From contig WNNJ02003437.1 of the NCBI GenBank assembly GCA_012934845.2, forward strand, positions 101,199-165,198: a DNA stretch of 64,000 nucleotides, in the 5' to 3' direction. A program made the translations under genes and the position numbers. Each line of letters begins with the position of its first letter. The first letter of the stretch is position 1. This document shows, piece by piece, positions 20,601-30,999 of this stretch. Under the pieces are notes generated by a model, which was not told the origin of the DNA, made no database searches, and saw only the letters and a program-made list of their open reading frames with translations. Source of the DNA: Pomphorhynchus laevis (Eukaryota > Acanthocephala > Palaeacanthocephala > Echinorhynchida > Pomphorhynchidae).

Positions 20601-21360
20601 ATTATATATTGTATATACATTGTATATTATATTTGTTGCCTAAACCTAGTTTTTAACATTTAATATGTTATTTTATGAACCAATTAATATAATATACAAT
20701 AAGAAAGACTTTCAATCGAACTTTTTTAATTAACATGATCAGGAAAGTATAAGCCTGTGTGATTTTTTACAACCTTCGTCGGGAAGCTTAACTCGGAAGG
20801 CGCAGACGTCTAGCTGTCAATGGGGCGTTTCGACCTTAGTCTACTCATCACTACATGGTCGTCTCATCAGTGTAGCCATGTAGCTACATAACTTCGATAG
20901 TACTTAATCCTCAGTAAATCTCTGAAAGGAATTCACTAAGCGCACGCTCCTCCACCGGTGACCAGTCTTACATCTGGTATGGTTCGCGTAAGCAGTGGCT
21001 TCACAGGACAGCGCGTGTGCTATCGTTTCATCGTTCATCAGCTTACTAAGGTTGCTGTATACAAGCAACACGCTGGTATTCAGCTGAAGTACAATGCACA
21101 ATGCATAATATCCAATGTATTAGAATTAAATTAGATGTGGATAATAACCTAACATATATACTGACACGCAAAAGTACTGTTTCAGAACAAATTATATTGT
21201 ATAATATTAATTATAATTTAAAAAATAAACAATATTGTATTTAAATAATATGTAATTTGATAAGATATCATATTTCGAAGGCTGGTTGTTATCATCAAAA
21301 ATATGTTGATAGTTAATTGACAATTGAATTTTAACGATCTAGATAAAACCGATCACAGGC
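20601..21360. other. Intergenic DNA upstream of CutC with hammerhead-like core
   Basis: AT-rich DNA surrounds a GC-richer block (20750-21110). Its minus strand contains CTGATGAGACGACC (near 20870-20857) and GGTCGAAACG (20835-20826), which can pair as GACC/GGTC in hammerhead order. No convincing stem I or cleavage triplet was found. The rest may hold the CutC promoter, but no TATA or initiator is convincing. Confidence 0.35.
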
Positions 21361-22095
21361 ATGATAATTGAGGTACCATTAGACTCGTTAAAATCAGCTG
21401 TTGCCGCGTACAATGCAGGAGCCCAACGAATTGAGTTAACCAGCAATTTATGCACTGGCGGATACACACCATCAATTGGTCTGTATAAAGCGGTCAAAGA
21501 ATCGTGTCCAGGAATACAGATTTTTGTTATGATTCGACCTTCTGTATTTACATTCTGTTATACCAGTGAGGAATTTACCACGATGGCCCATGATATGCAG
21601 ATGTTTGACAGCGAAGGAGCTGATGGGTTTGTTTTAGGTGCACTTAAACCAGATGGATCCGTCGATGTAGAAAGTCTACGTCAAATAATAAAAGAGACCC
21701 AGAAACCATTAACATTTCATAGAGCGTTCGATCTTACTGTGGACTGGAAGAAAGCGATTGAAGATATTAAATCGCTAGGATTCTCGAGAATTCTATCAAG
21801 TGGCCAGTCTGATAATGCTTACATGGCTAGGAATCTTTTAAAAGAGATAGTTAATTACGGTCAAAGCACGGGAATAATCGTAATGCCAGGTGGAGGCGTT
21901 AACATTGATAACATTGTGGAAATTGCTAAATACACAGGTGCCAAAGAAATCCATGCATCAGGACGAGAAAATACATTTCGGACATATACATGTGGGCGCT
22001 TTATTAAGGATTTATTCGAATCAAAGGATCAAGTTATAGCTCAAACTAATGAAGATCTCGTAAAAATCATGATAAAGCGAATTAATAAAATGTGA
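21361..22095 (+). CDS. CUTC: Copper homeostasis protein CutC
   Basis: An intact 244-codon frame in one exon. CutC proteins are TIM-barrel, cytosolic or nuclear proteins linked to copper tolerance; their exact reaction is still debated. Family signatures are clear: N-terminal IEVPLDSLKSAVAAYNAGA, RIELTSNLCTGGYTPS, VMIRP, GADGFVLGALKPDG, LTFHRAFDL, ILSSGQ, VMPGGGVNIDN and EIHASGREN. The length matches the family (about 240-275). The start is the first ATG and matches the usual MEVCVDS-type beginning. AATAAA overlaps the stop codon (22082-22087), a possible poly(A) signal. The gene lies alone between repeats. Lack of introns is notable for an animal gene and could mean a retrogene or intron loss. 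Confidence 0.95.
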   Translation: MIIEVPLDSLKSAVAAYNAGAQRIELTSNLCTGGYTPSIGLYKAVKESCPGIQIFVMIRPSVFTFCYTSEEFTTMAHDMQMFDSEGADGFVLGALKPDGSVDVESLRQIIKETQKPLTFHRAFDLTVDWKKAIEDIKSLGFSRILSSGQSDNAYMARNLLKEIVNYGQSTGIIVMPGGGVNIDNIVEIAKYTGAKEIHASGRENTFRTYTCGRFIKDLFESKDQVIAQTNEDLVKIMIKRINKM

Positions 22096-22555
22096 GCTTG
22101 CGATAAGACTATTTAACGCAAGAAATTATTCTTGTATGAACTATTGCTTTGACGACGAACTTAATGTGTGACATTTGAAATATAATTCTTTGAAATTATA
22201 AAAATTATTTATGTCAAAAATTTAAATTTAAGAACTTAAAATTAGAATAATCGATTTTTAAATAATGTATAAATTAACCTTTTAAATAATGAAATTATTG
22301 ATTGGAACAATATCTGCCTCTTGATTATTACACATTTACTTGAAAGTGGCTCCATACTAAAACTTATGAAACGTCTTTCATTCGAAAAAACAACGTTTGT
22401 CCGACTAATCAATTCAGCTAACTGAGTTATTAAATAATTAAAAGTAATTGTTATAAGATTTAATATAACTTAAATCAAGTTAATATAAAAATAGAAATTT
22501 AAAATAAAAGTCAATTTTTATGAATTGACTAGTAAATAACAGACGTTATATCAGA
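22096..22555. other. AT-rich 3' flank of CutC
   Basis: No gene or repeat recognised apart from short AT-rich runs. The CutC 3' UTR probably lies in the first part. Confidence 0.5.
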
Positions 22556-23955
22556 ATATGGATTATAGACAATCAGGAGGAACTGCTATGCTATCGGGTT
22601 TCGGCCCTTAATTCCTCTACCCAACATAGCAGCGGGGCCAAATACGTGTTAAGGACGTATGTCCTCTGATAAAATTTGATTATATAGCATCTTATTCTAA
22701 TACAAAGTATATTATTTATTTTTAATCCATAAAAATTTTCCGCTAATGATTTTAAATTTATTTTTAATATTATTGTGTTGATTTATATATTTTACTATTT
22801 TCTGCTTGATGTTATTTTTATAGTAACCTAGTTTAAAATATGTATCTATTAAATTATTTTAATGATTTTGAAGAAAACCAATATCGTTACAAATTGTTGC
22901 AATTCTTAGAATTTCATTATTTAATGTATTATATTTTATATTATATGGTATGCATGAATGCTCAAAAATATGTTTCTTGTAAATTTAAATATGCCATCTT
23001 TACGATATAAATTAAAAGTAGTTTTAGTTAATGTTAATTTAATGTTCATATCAAGATATATATTTTCTTTATAATCAATTTTAGTTTTATTAAGAATAAG
23101 GCTACCTTAAACACGCCGTATTTTCGATATTACTTAACAAGCATTAATATATAATATCTATACATATACCTTCTTTAACGTCAATATTGGTTTTATTTAG
23201 AATAATGATACTTAAATAAATTTGTTCACTTATTGGGTAAAAATTATTATAGTTAAATGCACATATATCATTAATTTATCAAAAAATATATTTTATATAT
23301 TTATATATGGGATATTTAGATTCATATCAAATATAAACAAATTCATAAAAATAAGTAAGCTATGATTTGGATAATATTAATTCCTATTAGAACATCTTTT
23401 ATTTGTCTAAATGTATCGCCTACCTTTAATAATTTCATTATTTAATGTATTATATTTAATATTATATGGTATGCATGATTGATCATGCAAAAATATGCTT
23501 GTGGTAAATCTAAATATGTCATATTTACGATTTAAATTCAAAGTAGTTTTAATTGATGTTAATTTAATGCTCATAACTAGATATATAACAGTCTTATTAT
23601 TAATATTAACTTTATGAAGAATAAGGCTACCTGAATAAATCTGTTCGCTTATTGAATAAAAATTATTAGAGTTAAATACACATATATCATCAATGTGTCA
23701 AAACTATATTTCATATATTTATATAGTTTAGATTTATTTTTTCACACAGTTATGAACTAACTCATATTTTATAAAGCTTAAAAATAAGTCAGCTATAATT
23801 GGGCTACTATAACCTCTCATTGGAACATCTTTATTTGTCTAAATATATATGTCCTTATCTTTAAATAATTTTGATTTATTAAAATATTTAAGGATTCTAA
23901 TATTCAATTTTATTCATATATTTATATTTACTTAAAGGTTTAATTTTTGTTAAAT
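22556..23955 (-). mobile_element. P3-family PLE copy P3a, decayed
   Basis: The minus strand matches the P3b RT and 3' region (27760-29040), for example AATAACATCAAGCAGAAAAT and the 3' pseudoknot (22583-22639). A second partial match follows from about 23430, repeating the C-terminal RT part, so the copy looks duplicated or rearranged. There is no long ORF. The adjoining CutC gene reads toward it, so the two are tail to tail. Confidence 0.75.
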
Positions 23956-23984
23956 AGGCGTTAGGACATTACCCCCAGGACATT

Positions 23985-26395
23985 ACTTTATTCATCCTTA
24001 AGCACATTTGTTCCCACTATAATCCGTACATAATCCCGCCTCACTCCTCTTCATCTCAAGGACTCTTGACCTTAGTTAAATGTTCCTTAAGATCGTCCAT
24101 TCTACTCGACTATTCTTGTCCAGACCTTTCTTGTTTAGTAGTTTCATTCTGTAAGAACGGTAAAAGCCTCAGTCTAGCCAATGTCTACATCCGTCTAGGG
24201 GAGATTCACAAGAACCGTAACCTCATGGATTACATAATTGATAGTGGCTATGACATGATACTTGGTGATTTCAACGACAGGACTGGTCGTTGGATACTGC
24301 AGCACTTCGCAGAGCTAGGAACGGTTATCTTATTCACAAACCACCGTCTCCCACCTTTCATTGCACATCAACGAATTCACTCCTCGACTTATTACTGCTC
24401 CATGAGAGGTGGTTGTTGAAACCCCACTGTACGGAGCAGTCGCGACAACATCTGTCCACCTCTCATGACCTGATTCGCCAACAGATAGAAGAGGATACGC
24501 TGCTTCGAAAAATATTCTACTTTGATCAAATCAGAGTAGCTTTATTTCAGTCAGCTATCCAACGCTTCCCCCGAATTGTCAATGAGAGTCTAACCGAATT
24601 TAATTGCTACCTCTCTTCGCAAGCTACCGCGATACTTTCGACTACATACAAAGGTCGTATTTTCAGTCGCACTCCGACAAAACTCAAGACCTTAGCGTAT
24701 ATGCTCCGTCTTCCCAATCTATCAACTTCTGCCGAGCAAATTCTCTCGAAAGAATACTGGAGCACTAGATATAGGTTCCAACTGGGTAAGGATAGGGCAA
24801 GCATTGCTTCCTTTAATCCAGCCCAATCTTCCTTTTGGAAGATATTCAAGAAGGAGAAGGTTGCCTGTTGGAAGGATTGAGCTTTGGGCTGGATTGGAAA
24901 ATAGGTCTTGACAAAGTTTTGGAGGAGTCACTATCCCTACATAATTATGGAGCCACTCATTCACCTCAACCAATCCCACCTTGGGGATACTTTAGGAGTA
25001 GGGATCTTTCTGTCTCAGATATCCTTAACTCATGGAGGCCTCTTCCGGGCACCTGCAAATCCGTCGCTCCACTCTCTTCTCGTGTCTGCAAGCTTTTGAC
25101 AGCCGAAGAAAGAAGAGAAGTAGCCGTCACAATGCTATTAACCACCCTATCTGATGTGGTCGGCATCAACATTAGTAGACGAATATTTTTACCAAAGAAC
25201 AATCCGGTCTCATGTCCTAAAGACCTGCAGCCCATTTCGATTCAAAATTCCCTCGTCTCGATCTACGAAAAAACGTGTGCGCATAGAATCCGCGATGATC
25301 TAAATAGGCCAAATTTAATCCCACCAAGTTTCCATGGGTTCGTCTAAGATTGCTCGGTCCATTCAGCAGTAGGTAAAGTACATCAGTTCTGTCAAGAAAA
25401 TAGTCATCAACTCGCTGTGGCTGTTTTTCTTGAATTTTCTGCTGCATTTGACCGCATATCCATTCCCTTTGTTATATTTTCTCTCAAGTCCCTCGGGTTG
25501 CCTGCGAGAATTGTTAACAGGGTGGATATACTGTTGTACACCAAGCGATTCTTTTATGAGGATGACCCTGATGCGCGTCACTTCTACCATATTACGAGTG
25601 TGCCCCAAGGATCCCCTCTTGCTCCTATCTTGATTCTTGCTGCCTCCATTAAACTCTTCAAAATATTTAAACGCGAACAACGTCTAAATGATACCACAGC
25701 CCTGTTCTCTGGACGCAGGTGCAAAGATATAGTCTCGGACATCAGCCGTTTTTTAAGATTAAAATACCAATTACTCAAGTCAAATCTTATTTTAAAATCC
25801 GCCAAATCGCAAGTGGTTGTCTTCCATGGCAGCTCCGCAACAAAGCGAAAACTTAAGATACAGGCACTCTAAACTCTATCTTCTACATTGTCTAATCAAC
25901 CACTCCCTACCTTCACAAGTCGAGTAAAATACCTGGGTTTCACCGTTACGTTGAGCTGGTTGTCGAAAGCTGACCTGGATAGACTTAAACGTATCTTGAA
26001 GAGAGCTAGGTGGGTCCTGAAACGAGCTCAACATATGTCATTGGAATGCAAAACGCAGGTGCACCTTTGGGGTACCTGGGCTATCTCCGGATTAGTCTTA
26101 TTTTCTAGAGGACGTCCCCCAGAGCAAAGGCTAAGGTTTCTCAAGCTCTTCGTCTCCCATTTATGCAGCATAGTCCGCCTCGATTAGATTCTTTGAAGGG
26201 AGTGAAAGAGACCCCGTGTGGTTTAGTCGGAAGGCGGCGTGTTGGATTGGCTGGAGGGCATAGATTCCTCTAGATTTGAGGCCGTAACTTAGATGGAAGA
26301 CTACTACGAAGTTCCTGACTGCTTCTCTCGTTTTCTGTCTTGATGATCAATTTATTTTCTGTGACTTTTTTATTCCCTTGTTTAATTTTATTAAA
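23985..26395 (+). mobile_element. LINE family I, 5'-truncated copy I3
   Basis: It starts inside the endonuclease (LANVYIRLGEIHKNR, MILGDFNDRTGRW), then the linker (24290-24880, SSFWKIFKKEKVACWKD), RT (25417-25872: FSAAFDRIS, VPQGSPLAPILILA, with the YADD region lost in an internal deletion) and the C-terminal domain (25888-26187: TSRVKYLGFTVT and FSRGRPPEQRLRFLKLFV). The 3' end is AT-rich and directly adjoins the hammerhead array. About six breaks. This is the best-preserved family I coding region after I2. Confidence 0.86.
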
Positions 26396-26426
26396 ACATG
26401 TAAGCCAGACGCGAAAGAATAACGGA

Positions 26427-26504
26427 TGCCGTTTCCTCATCACAATGACTCATCAGTGCCAGATCCCTCCCACTACTGGATGCAGAGGAGGACTGGCAGA
26501 CGGT
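26427..26504 (-). ncRNA. Type III hammerhead, array unit 1 (degraded)
   Basis: Same layout as unit 2, but the base before GAAA breaks the closing pair of stem II (GTCAT with ATGAG), so activity is doubtful. Core CTGATGA, GAAA and GTC are kept. Confidence 0.75.
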
Positions 26505-26730
26505 AATCAATGAATGAATCAATGTGAATGATGTACTAGAAAATCTTCTAGTAACATCATAGTGTACTAAATCAGTACTACAGCTTCACCAAAAAGGATC
26601 ATTAGCAAAAGCACTGGCAAATGCCAGCGCAGGTCTCTTTAATATCGGCTAACTTTTATTTAAGGAGAGTGATACCATTGCGCGTGAATTTCTAGTAAAA
26701 CATGTAAGCCAGACGCGAAAAAATGACGAA

Positions 26731-26808
26731 TGCCGTTTCGTCATCACAATGACTCATCAGTGCCAGATCCCTCCCACTACTGGATGCAGAGGAGGACTGG
26801 CAGACGGT
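26731..26808 (-). ncRNA. Type III hammerhead, array unit 2 (intact core)
   Basis: Minus strand from 26808: ACCG, cleavage GTC (cut after 26803), stem I TGCCAG (26802-26797) closing on CTGGCA (26766-26761), core CTGATGA (26760-26754), stem II GTCAT-TGTG-ATGAC (26753-26740), GAAA (26739-26736), then CGG (26735-26733) pairing with CCG as stem III. Every invariant nucleotide and all three helices are present. Stem III is only 3 bp, as in other natural tandem hammerheads. Confidence 0.9.
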
Positions 26809-27031
26809 AATCAACGAATGAATCAATGTGAATGATGTACTAGAAAATCTAGTAACATCATAGTGTACTAAATCAGTACTACAGCTTCACCAAAAAGGAT
26901 CATTAGCAAAAGCACTGGCAAATGCCAGCGCAGGTCTCTTTAATATCGGCTAACTTTTATTTAAGGAGAATGAGAGCATTCCGCGTGAATTTCTAGTAAA
27001 ACATGTAAGCCAGATGCGAAAGAATGACGAA

Positions 27032-27109
27032 TGCCGTTTCGTCATCACAATGACTCATCAGTGACAGATCCCTCCCACTACTGGATGCAGAGGAGGACTG
27101 GCAGACGGT
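27032..27109 (-). ncRNA. Type III hammerhead, array unit 3 (one stem I change)
   Basis: Core CTGATGA, stem II GTCAT/ATGAC, GAAA and GTC are intact. One base of stem I differs (CTGTCA against TGCCAG), giving a G-T or mismatched pair. Confidence 0.8.
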
Positions 27110-27335
27110 AATCAATGAATGAATCAATGTGAATGATGTACTAGAAAATCTTCTAGTAACATCATAGTGTACTAAATCAGTACTACAGCTTCACCAAAAA
27201 GGATCATTAGCAAAAGCACTGGCAAATGCCAGCGCAGGTCTCTTTAATATCGGCTAACTTTTATTTAAGGAGAGTGAGACCATTCCGCGTGAATTTCTAG
27301 TAAAACATGTAAGCCAGACGCGAAAGAATGACGAA

Positions 27336-27413
27336 TGCCGTTTCGTCATCACAATGACTCACCAGTGCCAGATCCCTCCCACTACTGGATGCAGAGGAGG
27401 ACTGGCAGTCGGT
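27336..27413 (-). ncRNA. Type III hammerhead, array unit 4 (core mutated)
   Basis: CTGATGA has become CTGGTGA and the cleavage triplet GTC reads GAC, so this copy should be inactive. Stems I and II are preserved. Confidence 0.75.
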
Positions 27414-27759
27414 AATCAATGAATGAATCAATGTGAATGATGTACTAGAAAATCTTCTAGTAACATCATAGTGTACTAAATCAGTACTACAGCTTCACCA
27501 AAAAGGATCATTAGCAAAAGCACTGGCAAATGCCAGCGCAGGTCTCTTTAATATCGGCTAACTTTTATTTAAGGAGAGTGAGAGCATTTCGTGTGAATTT
27601 CTAGTAAAACATGTAAGCCAGACGCGAAAGAATGACGAATGCCGTTTCGTCATCACAATGACTAGCGAAAGAGGTTAATTCTAATGATTTAAATGTAAAT
27701 CCAACATATGAACGTAGTGAGTTGAGTTTAGAAACAATTATTACAATCACTGTTCTATA

Positions 27760-28905
27760 ATGGATAAAAATAGTATAAAGGTTGAATTAGATAATAAAAC
27801 TATACCTATATTATATTGGAATCCAAAATTACATAAAAATCCAATAAAACCTAGGTTCATATGTAGTGCGTTTAAATGTACATTAAAACCACTTTCTGTC
27901 TATATGAATAAAACACTTAAAGTAATTAATGCACACTTTAAAAAATATTGCAAGGTAATCGAAATTAATACTGGTATAAAACACTATTTCAGTATTAATT
28001 CTACAAAAGAATTTTTAGAACAGACAAAAGGAATAAATTTTCAAAATATAAATACATACGATTTTAGTACGCTTCATACAAATCTAGATTTAGCAAATAT
28101 TAAAGAAGTGTTAGTAAAATTAATTAATCTTATATTCCGAAAAAGATACACATATATATGTTATAAAAATTATAAAGCATATCTAACAAAAATTAAACCA
28201 TCAAGTAAATATAAATATATGGATCAAATTGAATTAATAGAATCCTTAAATATTTTGATAAATCAAAATTATTTAAAAGTAGGGACATCTATATTTAGAC
28301 AAGTAAAAGGTGTTCCAATGGGTGGTAATAGTAGCCCAATTATAGCTGACTTGTTTTTAAGCTTTATAGAATATGAATTTGTTCATAACTGTGTAAAAAC
28401 TAAATCTAAACAATATAAATATATGAAATATATGTTTCGATACATTGATGATATATGTGTATTTAATTCTAATAATATTTATTCAATTAGTGAGCACATT
28501 TATCCAGAAAGCTTTATTCTTAACAATACCAATATTAATGATAAAGGATGTGTATATCTAGATATGATCATTAAATTAACATTAACTAAAACTACTATTA
28601 ATTTATATCGTAAAGATGACATATTTAAATTTACAAGAAACATATTTTTGCATGAGCATTCATGCATACCATATAATATAAAATATAATACATTAAATAA
28701 TGAAATTTTAAGAATTGCAACAATATGTAATGATATTGGCTTTCTTCAAAATCATTTAAATAATTTAATAGATACATATTTTAAACTAGGTTACTATAAA
28801 AATAACATCAAGCAGAAAATAGTAAAATATATAAATCAACACAATAATATAAAGAATAAATTTAAACTCTTAAGTGGCAAATTTTTATGGATGGATAATA
28901 AATAA
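27760..28905 (+). CDS. P3 PLE reverse transcriptase
   Basis: An open frame of 381 codons. RT motifs: ILYWNPKLHKNPIKPRFI, YDFSTLHTNLD (normally YDFSTLYT), FRQVKGVPMGGNSSPIIADL and MFRYIDDICVFN with the catalytic DD, then CVYLDMIIKL. The pattern is that of PLE and telomerase-type RTs. The protein ends FKLLSGKFLWMDNK soon after the thumb, leaving no room for a C-terminal GIY-YIG. Related copy P3c shows a Cys-rich N-terminal piece. Upstream, one lost base separates the ATG used here from ETIIT, so the natural protein starts further 5'. Naiad-type elements, with GIY-YIG at the N-terminus, or EN-deficient PLEs, are the candidates. Confidence 0.85.
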   Translation: MDKNSIKVELDNKTIPILYWNPKLHKNPIKPRFICSAFKCTLKPLSVYMNKTLKVINAHFKKYCKVIEINTGIKHYFSINSTKEFLEQTKGINFQNINTYDFSTLHTNLDLANIKEVLVKLINLIFRKRYTYICYKNYKAYLTKIKPSSKYKYMDQIELIESLNILINQNYLKVGTSIFRQVKGVPMGGNSSPIIADLFLSFIEYEFVHNCVKTKSKQYKYMKYMFRYIDDICVFNSNNIYSISEHIYPESFILNNTNINDKGCVYLDMIIKLTLTKTTINLYRKDDIFKFTRNIFLHEHSCIPYNIKYNTLNNEILRIATICNDIGFLQNHLNNLIDTYFKLGYYKNNIKQKIVKYINQHNNIKNKFKLLSGKFLWMDNK

Positions 28906-28949
28906 TATACTTTGTATTAGAATAAGATACTAGATAGTTATTTCAGAGG

Positions 28950-29029
28950 AAATACATCATTAGCATGTATTTGGCCCCGCTGCTATGTTGGGTAGAGGAG
29001 TTAGGGGCCGAAACCTGATAGCATAGCAG
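28950..29029 (+). other. Conserved 3' UTR hairpin and H-type pseudoknot of P3
   Basis: The hairpin AAATACAT/ATGTATTT is followed at 28973 by GGCCCC, which pairs with GGGGCC (29004-29009). CTGCTATG (28980-28987) pairs with CATAGCAG (29022-29029). The two helices cross, making a pseudoknot with 6- and 8-bp stems. The same design is at 22583-22639 (minus) and, decayed, at 41660-41717. In the other copies the hairpin reads TACGT/ACGTA, a compensated change. The role is unknown; RT recognition of the RNA is one possibility. Confidence 0.7.
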
Positions 29030-29236
29030 TTCCTCCTGATGACCTCTAATTCGTATTCTGATACAACGTATGTTATTTATTAGTCAATTCATAAAAATGA
29101 CGTTTACTTGATTTAAATTATAGAAAATCTAAAAACAATTATTAATTTTATTATTTAATTATTAAATTTTGATTTAGCATTATTATGTTTTGTTTATTTT
29201 ATAATTATATTAAATACGTAGACTCAGTTAGCTGAT

Positions 29237-29760
29237 TTAATTCATCAGTATATTATAATAAAGGTTTTTGCATATGAAGACAAAGTTATTACTAGCTTTA
29301 TCAATAGTTGTTATTATATAGTTATCCTTTAATTTAGTAAGTTCTGTATACATATCTTTATTAATTTGATCTTTCCTTCTATAATTGTTTGTTATTTTCA
29401 TTTTCTCTCTAATTTTATCAAACATAAGTTAATTAATTAACTTAATTATTAATTTTAACATTATTAATTAATTATTAATTAATTTTTTAGGTTAATTAAT
29501 TTTTCTAACTCTTTAATAACAGCCAAATCTTAATTTGTATAAAGCGTATTCCTTTACATTCCTTTTGTGTATTCTAAAATTCTTTTGTGGAATTAATAAC
29601 GAAATGGTTTTTATACCAGTATTAATTTCGATTATCCTATAATATTTATTGGTGTGTTTTAAAGTGTGTTTCATAATATAGTGTGTTTTATAAAATCAAA
29701 ATTTTTAAAATTTTATAATTATATTAAATACGTAGACTTAATTAGCTGATTTGATTTATT
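29237..29760 (-). mobile_element. P3 PLE mosaic fragments P3d
   Basis: The minus frame at 29425-29237 reads MFDKIREKMKITNNYRRKDQ and DKASNNFVFICKNLYYNILM, the pre-RT part of P3. 29580-29660 carries, out of order, the complement of the TGIKHYF region. 29700-29760 is another plus-strand P3 3' end (ATACGTAGACTTAATTAGCT). These are nested or rearranged pieces with no intact gene. Confidence 0.7.
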
Positions 29761-30131
29761 TTTCATTACTTCGAATAAGAAATATGGGTAATCAGAGCCT
29801 TTACTTTATTTTTAAATTTATTGACACCAATAAAATGTAATTTTTAACTTCCGAATGATTGTATTCGAACAGATTTGATTATAAATGGTATCGTAGATTA
29901 CACCTTAAATAAATGCACGGCTATTTTGTAAAAACAACTTTAGAAATACAAAATTAAAGGTACCACAAAGCAGCACTAATAATTTTATTTTGACACAAGA
30001 TACCACACCAATAGCAGCCAAGATAATGTTCATTATTTACTGGTTAAATGATCATAGTTAAATAATTGCTGGGGCGTTTAAAACGCATAAGAACACACTA
30101 CTAATTTACGCTTCTTTCATTGTTAAAGTAA
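29761..30131. other. AT-rich 3' flank of NDUFB8
   Basis: No gene seen. A TTTATT at about 29985 is AATAAA on the minus strand and could be the NDUFB8 poly(A) signal about 145 bp past its stop. Confidence 0.45.
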
Positions 30132-30650
30132 TCACTTATCATCGTTGGTTAACGGTTCGAACGTATAATGTTTTCTCTCTTCTAGTAAAGTTTCATAAAG
30201 ATATTGTTTTGGCATCATCAGTGAACAATATTTCCAATTTCGAGTAAAATATAATAACAAGAGTAAGGTGGACCAAGGAAGAACTAACCATGCTAACATC
30301 TTTGACGGTCTTCTATTATATTCATATCGGGTGCCAATTCTATTTGGATGATATCGCTCATAGCCTTCTTGATGAAAAACTTCCCCGAAATCTCGACAAA
30401 AGTAGGGATCGTCCCAGTTCTCATAAGGATCCCTTTCATCAACAGCTACAGCCTGTATATCAGGGTAATCACCCGTACCTAAACTATTATCCGGAAACGG
30501 CTTGTAATCCTCTGCTAATAGTCCATATTTTGCAGCCGCTGCTTTGCATTCTTCTTCAGTTCTAGGGTAAGGACCGGGTTGCCAGTCTCTATTAGCAGCG
30601 AATCGAGTAAAATTAAGTCTGCACAGACGAGTTGCAAGCAACCTTTGCAT
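30132..30650 (-). CDS. NDUFB8: NDUFB8 (complex I ASHI subunit)
   Basis: An intact 172-codon frame. NDUFB8 is an accessory subunit of the membrane arm of mitochondrial complex I. The N-terminus MQRLLATRLCRLNFTRFAAN is a basic presequence, followed by the family signature RDWQPGPYPRTEEE, AAKYGLLAEDYKPFPDN, GTGDYPDI and DPYENWDDP. A single transmembrane helix (about residues 119-135, LAWLVLPWSTLLLLLYF) is followed by a short C-terminal tail. Length fits the family (about 160-190). There are no introns within the CDS. The first Met gives the only sensible targeting peptide. Confidence 0.95.
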   Translation of the reverse strand: MQRLLATRLCRLNFTRFAANRDWQPGPYPRTEEECKAAAAKYGLLAEDYKPFPDNSLGTGDYPDIQAVAVDERDPYENWDDPYFCRDFGEVFHQEGYERYHPNRIGTRYEYNRRPSKMLAWLVLPWSTLLLLLYFTRNWKYCSLMMPKQYLYETLLEERKHYTFEPLTNDDK

Positions 30651-30999
30651 CTACAAAAGTAATACTGATATTTTCATTCAAAATTATTAGTTCATCAGAA
30701 GTATTATTGGTGTTTAATATTTTACAGTTTTATTTTTATACTTTTGTTAACAAATATAATTTTTTAGCGAGTCAAAACATTAGAGTCATCACATAGAATA
30801 TAAAAAATCGGAAAATGTGATATAATTAAATTAGTAATCTGGTTTAATTAATTTATTAATTATATATTTAATTATTATTTATACAGAGCTAGAGCGAAAA
30901 TGGTTGTTTCGCCCGCTTATTATATTATACAATTTAAATTAACACAAATTTTAAGGAAAACGTAGGCAGTTCTCGTTCATAATATAAAAATCTTGAACA
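30651..30999. other. AT-rich 5' flank of NDUFB8
   Basis: Probable promoter region of NDUFB8, but no clear TATA box or initiator. The minus strand at about 30920-30900 contains GCGGGCGAAAC, the same as the 3' half of the S3 hammerhead, without a partner CTGANGA. Confidence 0.4.

Larger units (their letters stand above)
26397..27663 (-). repeat. Hammerhead tandem array R2z, four 304-bp units
   Basis: Units begin at 26397, 26701, 27002 and 27306, with a partial fifth at 27610 (period 301-304). They are over 95% alike by eye and non-coding. The minus strand of each full unit contains a type III hammerhead, with unit 2 perfect in every core base. The array ends abruptly at 27663 against a P3 PLE. 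Size, tandem layout and ribozyme match the hammerhead satellites or retrozymes known from schistosomes, salamanders and cave crickets, but the sequence was not recognised. Confidence 0.9.
27664..29245 (+). mobile_element. P3-family PLE, best copy P3b
   Basis: This copy begins within the pre-RT region (KEVNSNDLNVNPTYERSELS) at the edge of the hammerhead array, so its 5' end is missing. It contains a full RT ORF, then a 3' UTR with a hairpin and a pseudoknot, and ends near TACGTAGACTCAGTTAGCTG (about 29214-29233), an end also seen at 29715 and 41930. About 80% AT. No GIY-YIG domain follows the RT, unlike PLE-1 and PLE-2. Confidence 0.85.

Noticed and set aside
28973-29029. HDV-like ribozyme in the P3 3' UTR
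   Set aside because: The helix order fits a nested pseudoknot, but the segment between the second and first helix is purine and U only with no P3 helix, and no catalytic C context or P4 is seen.
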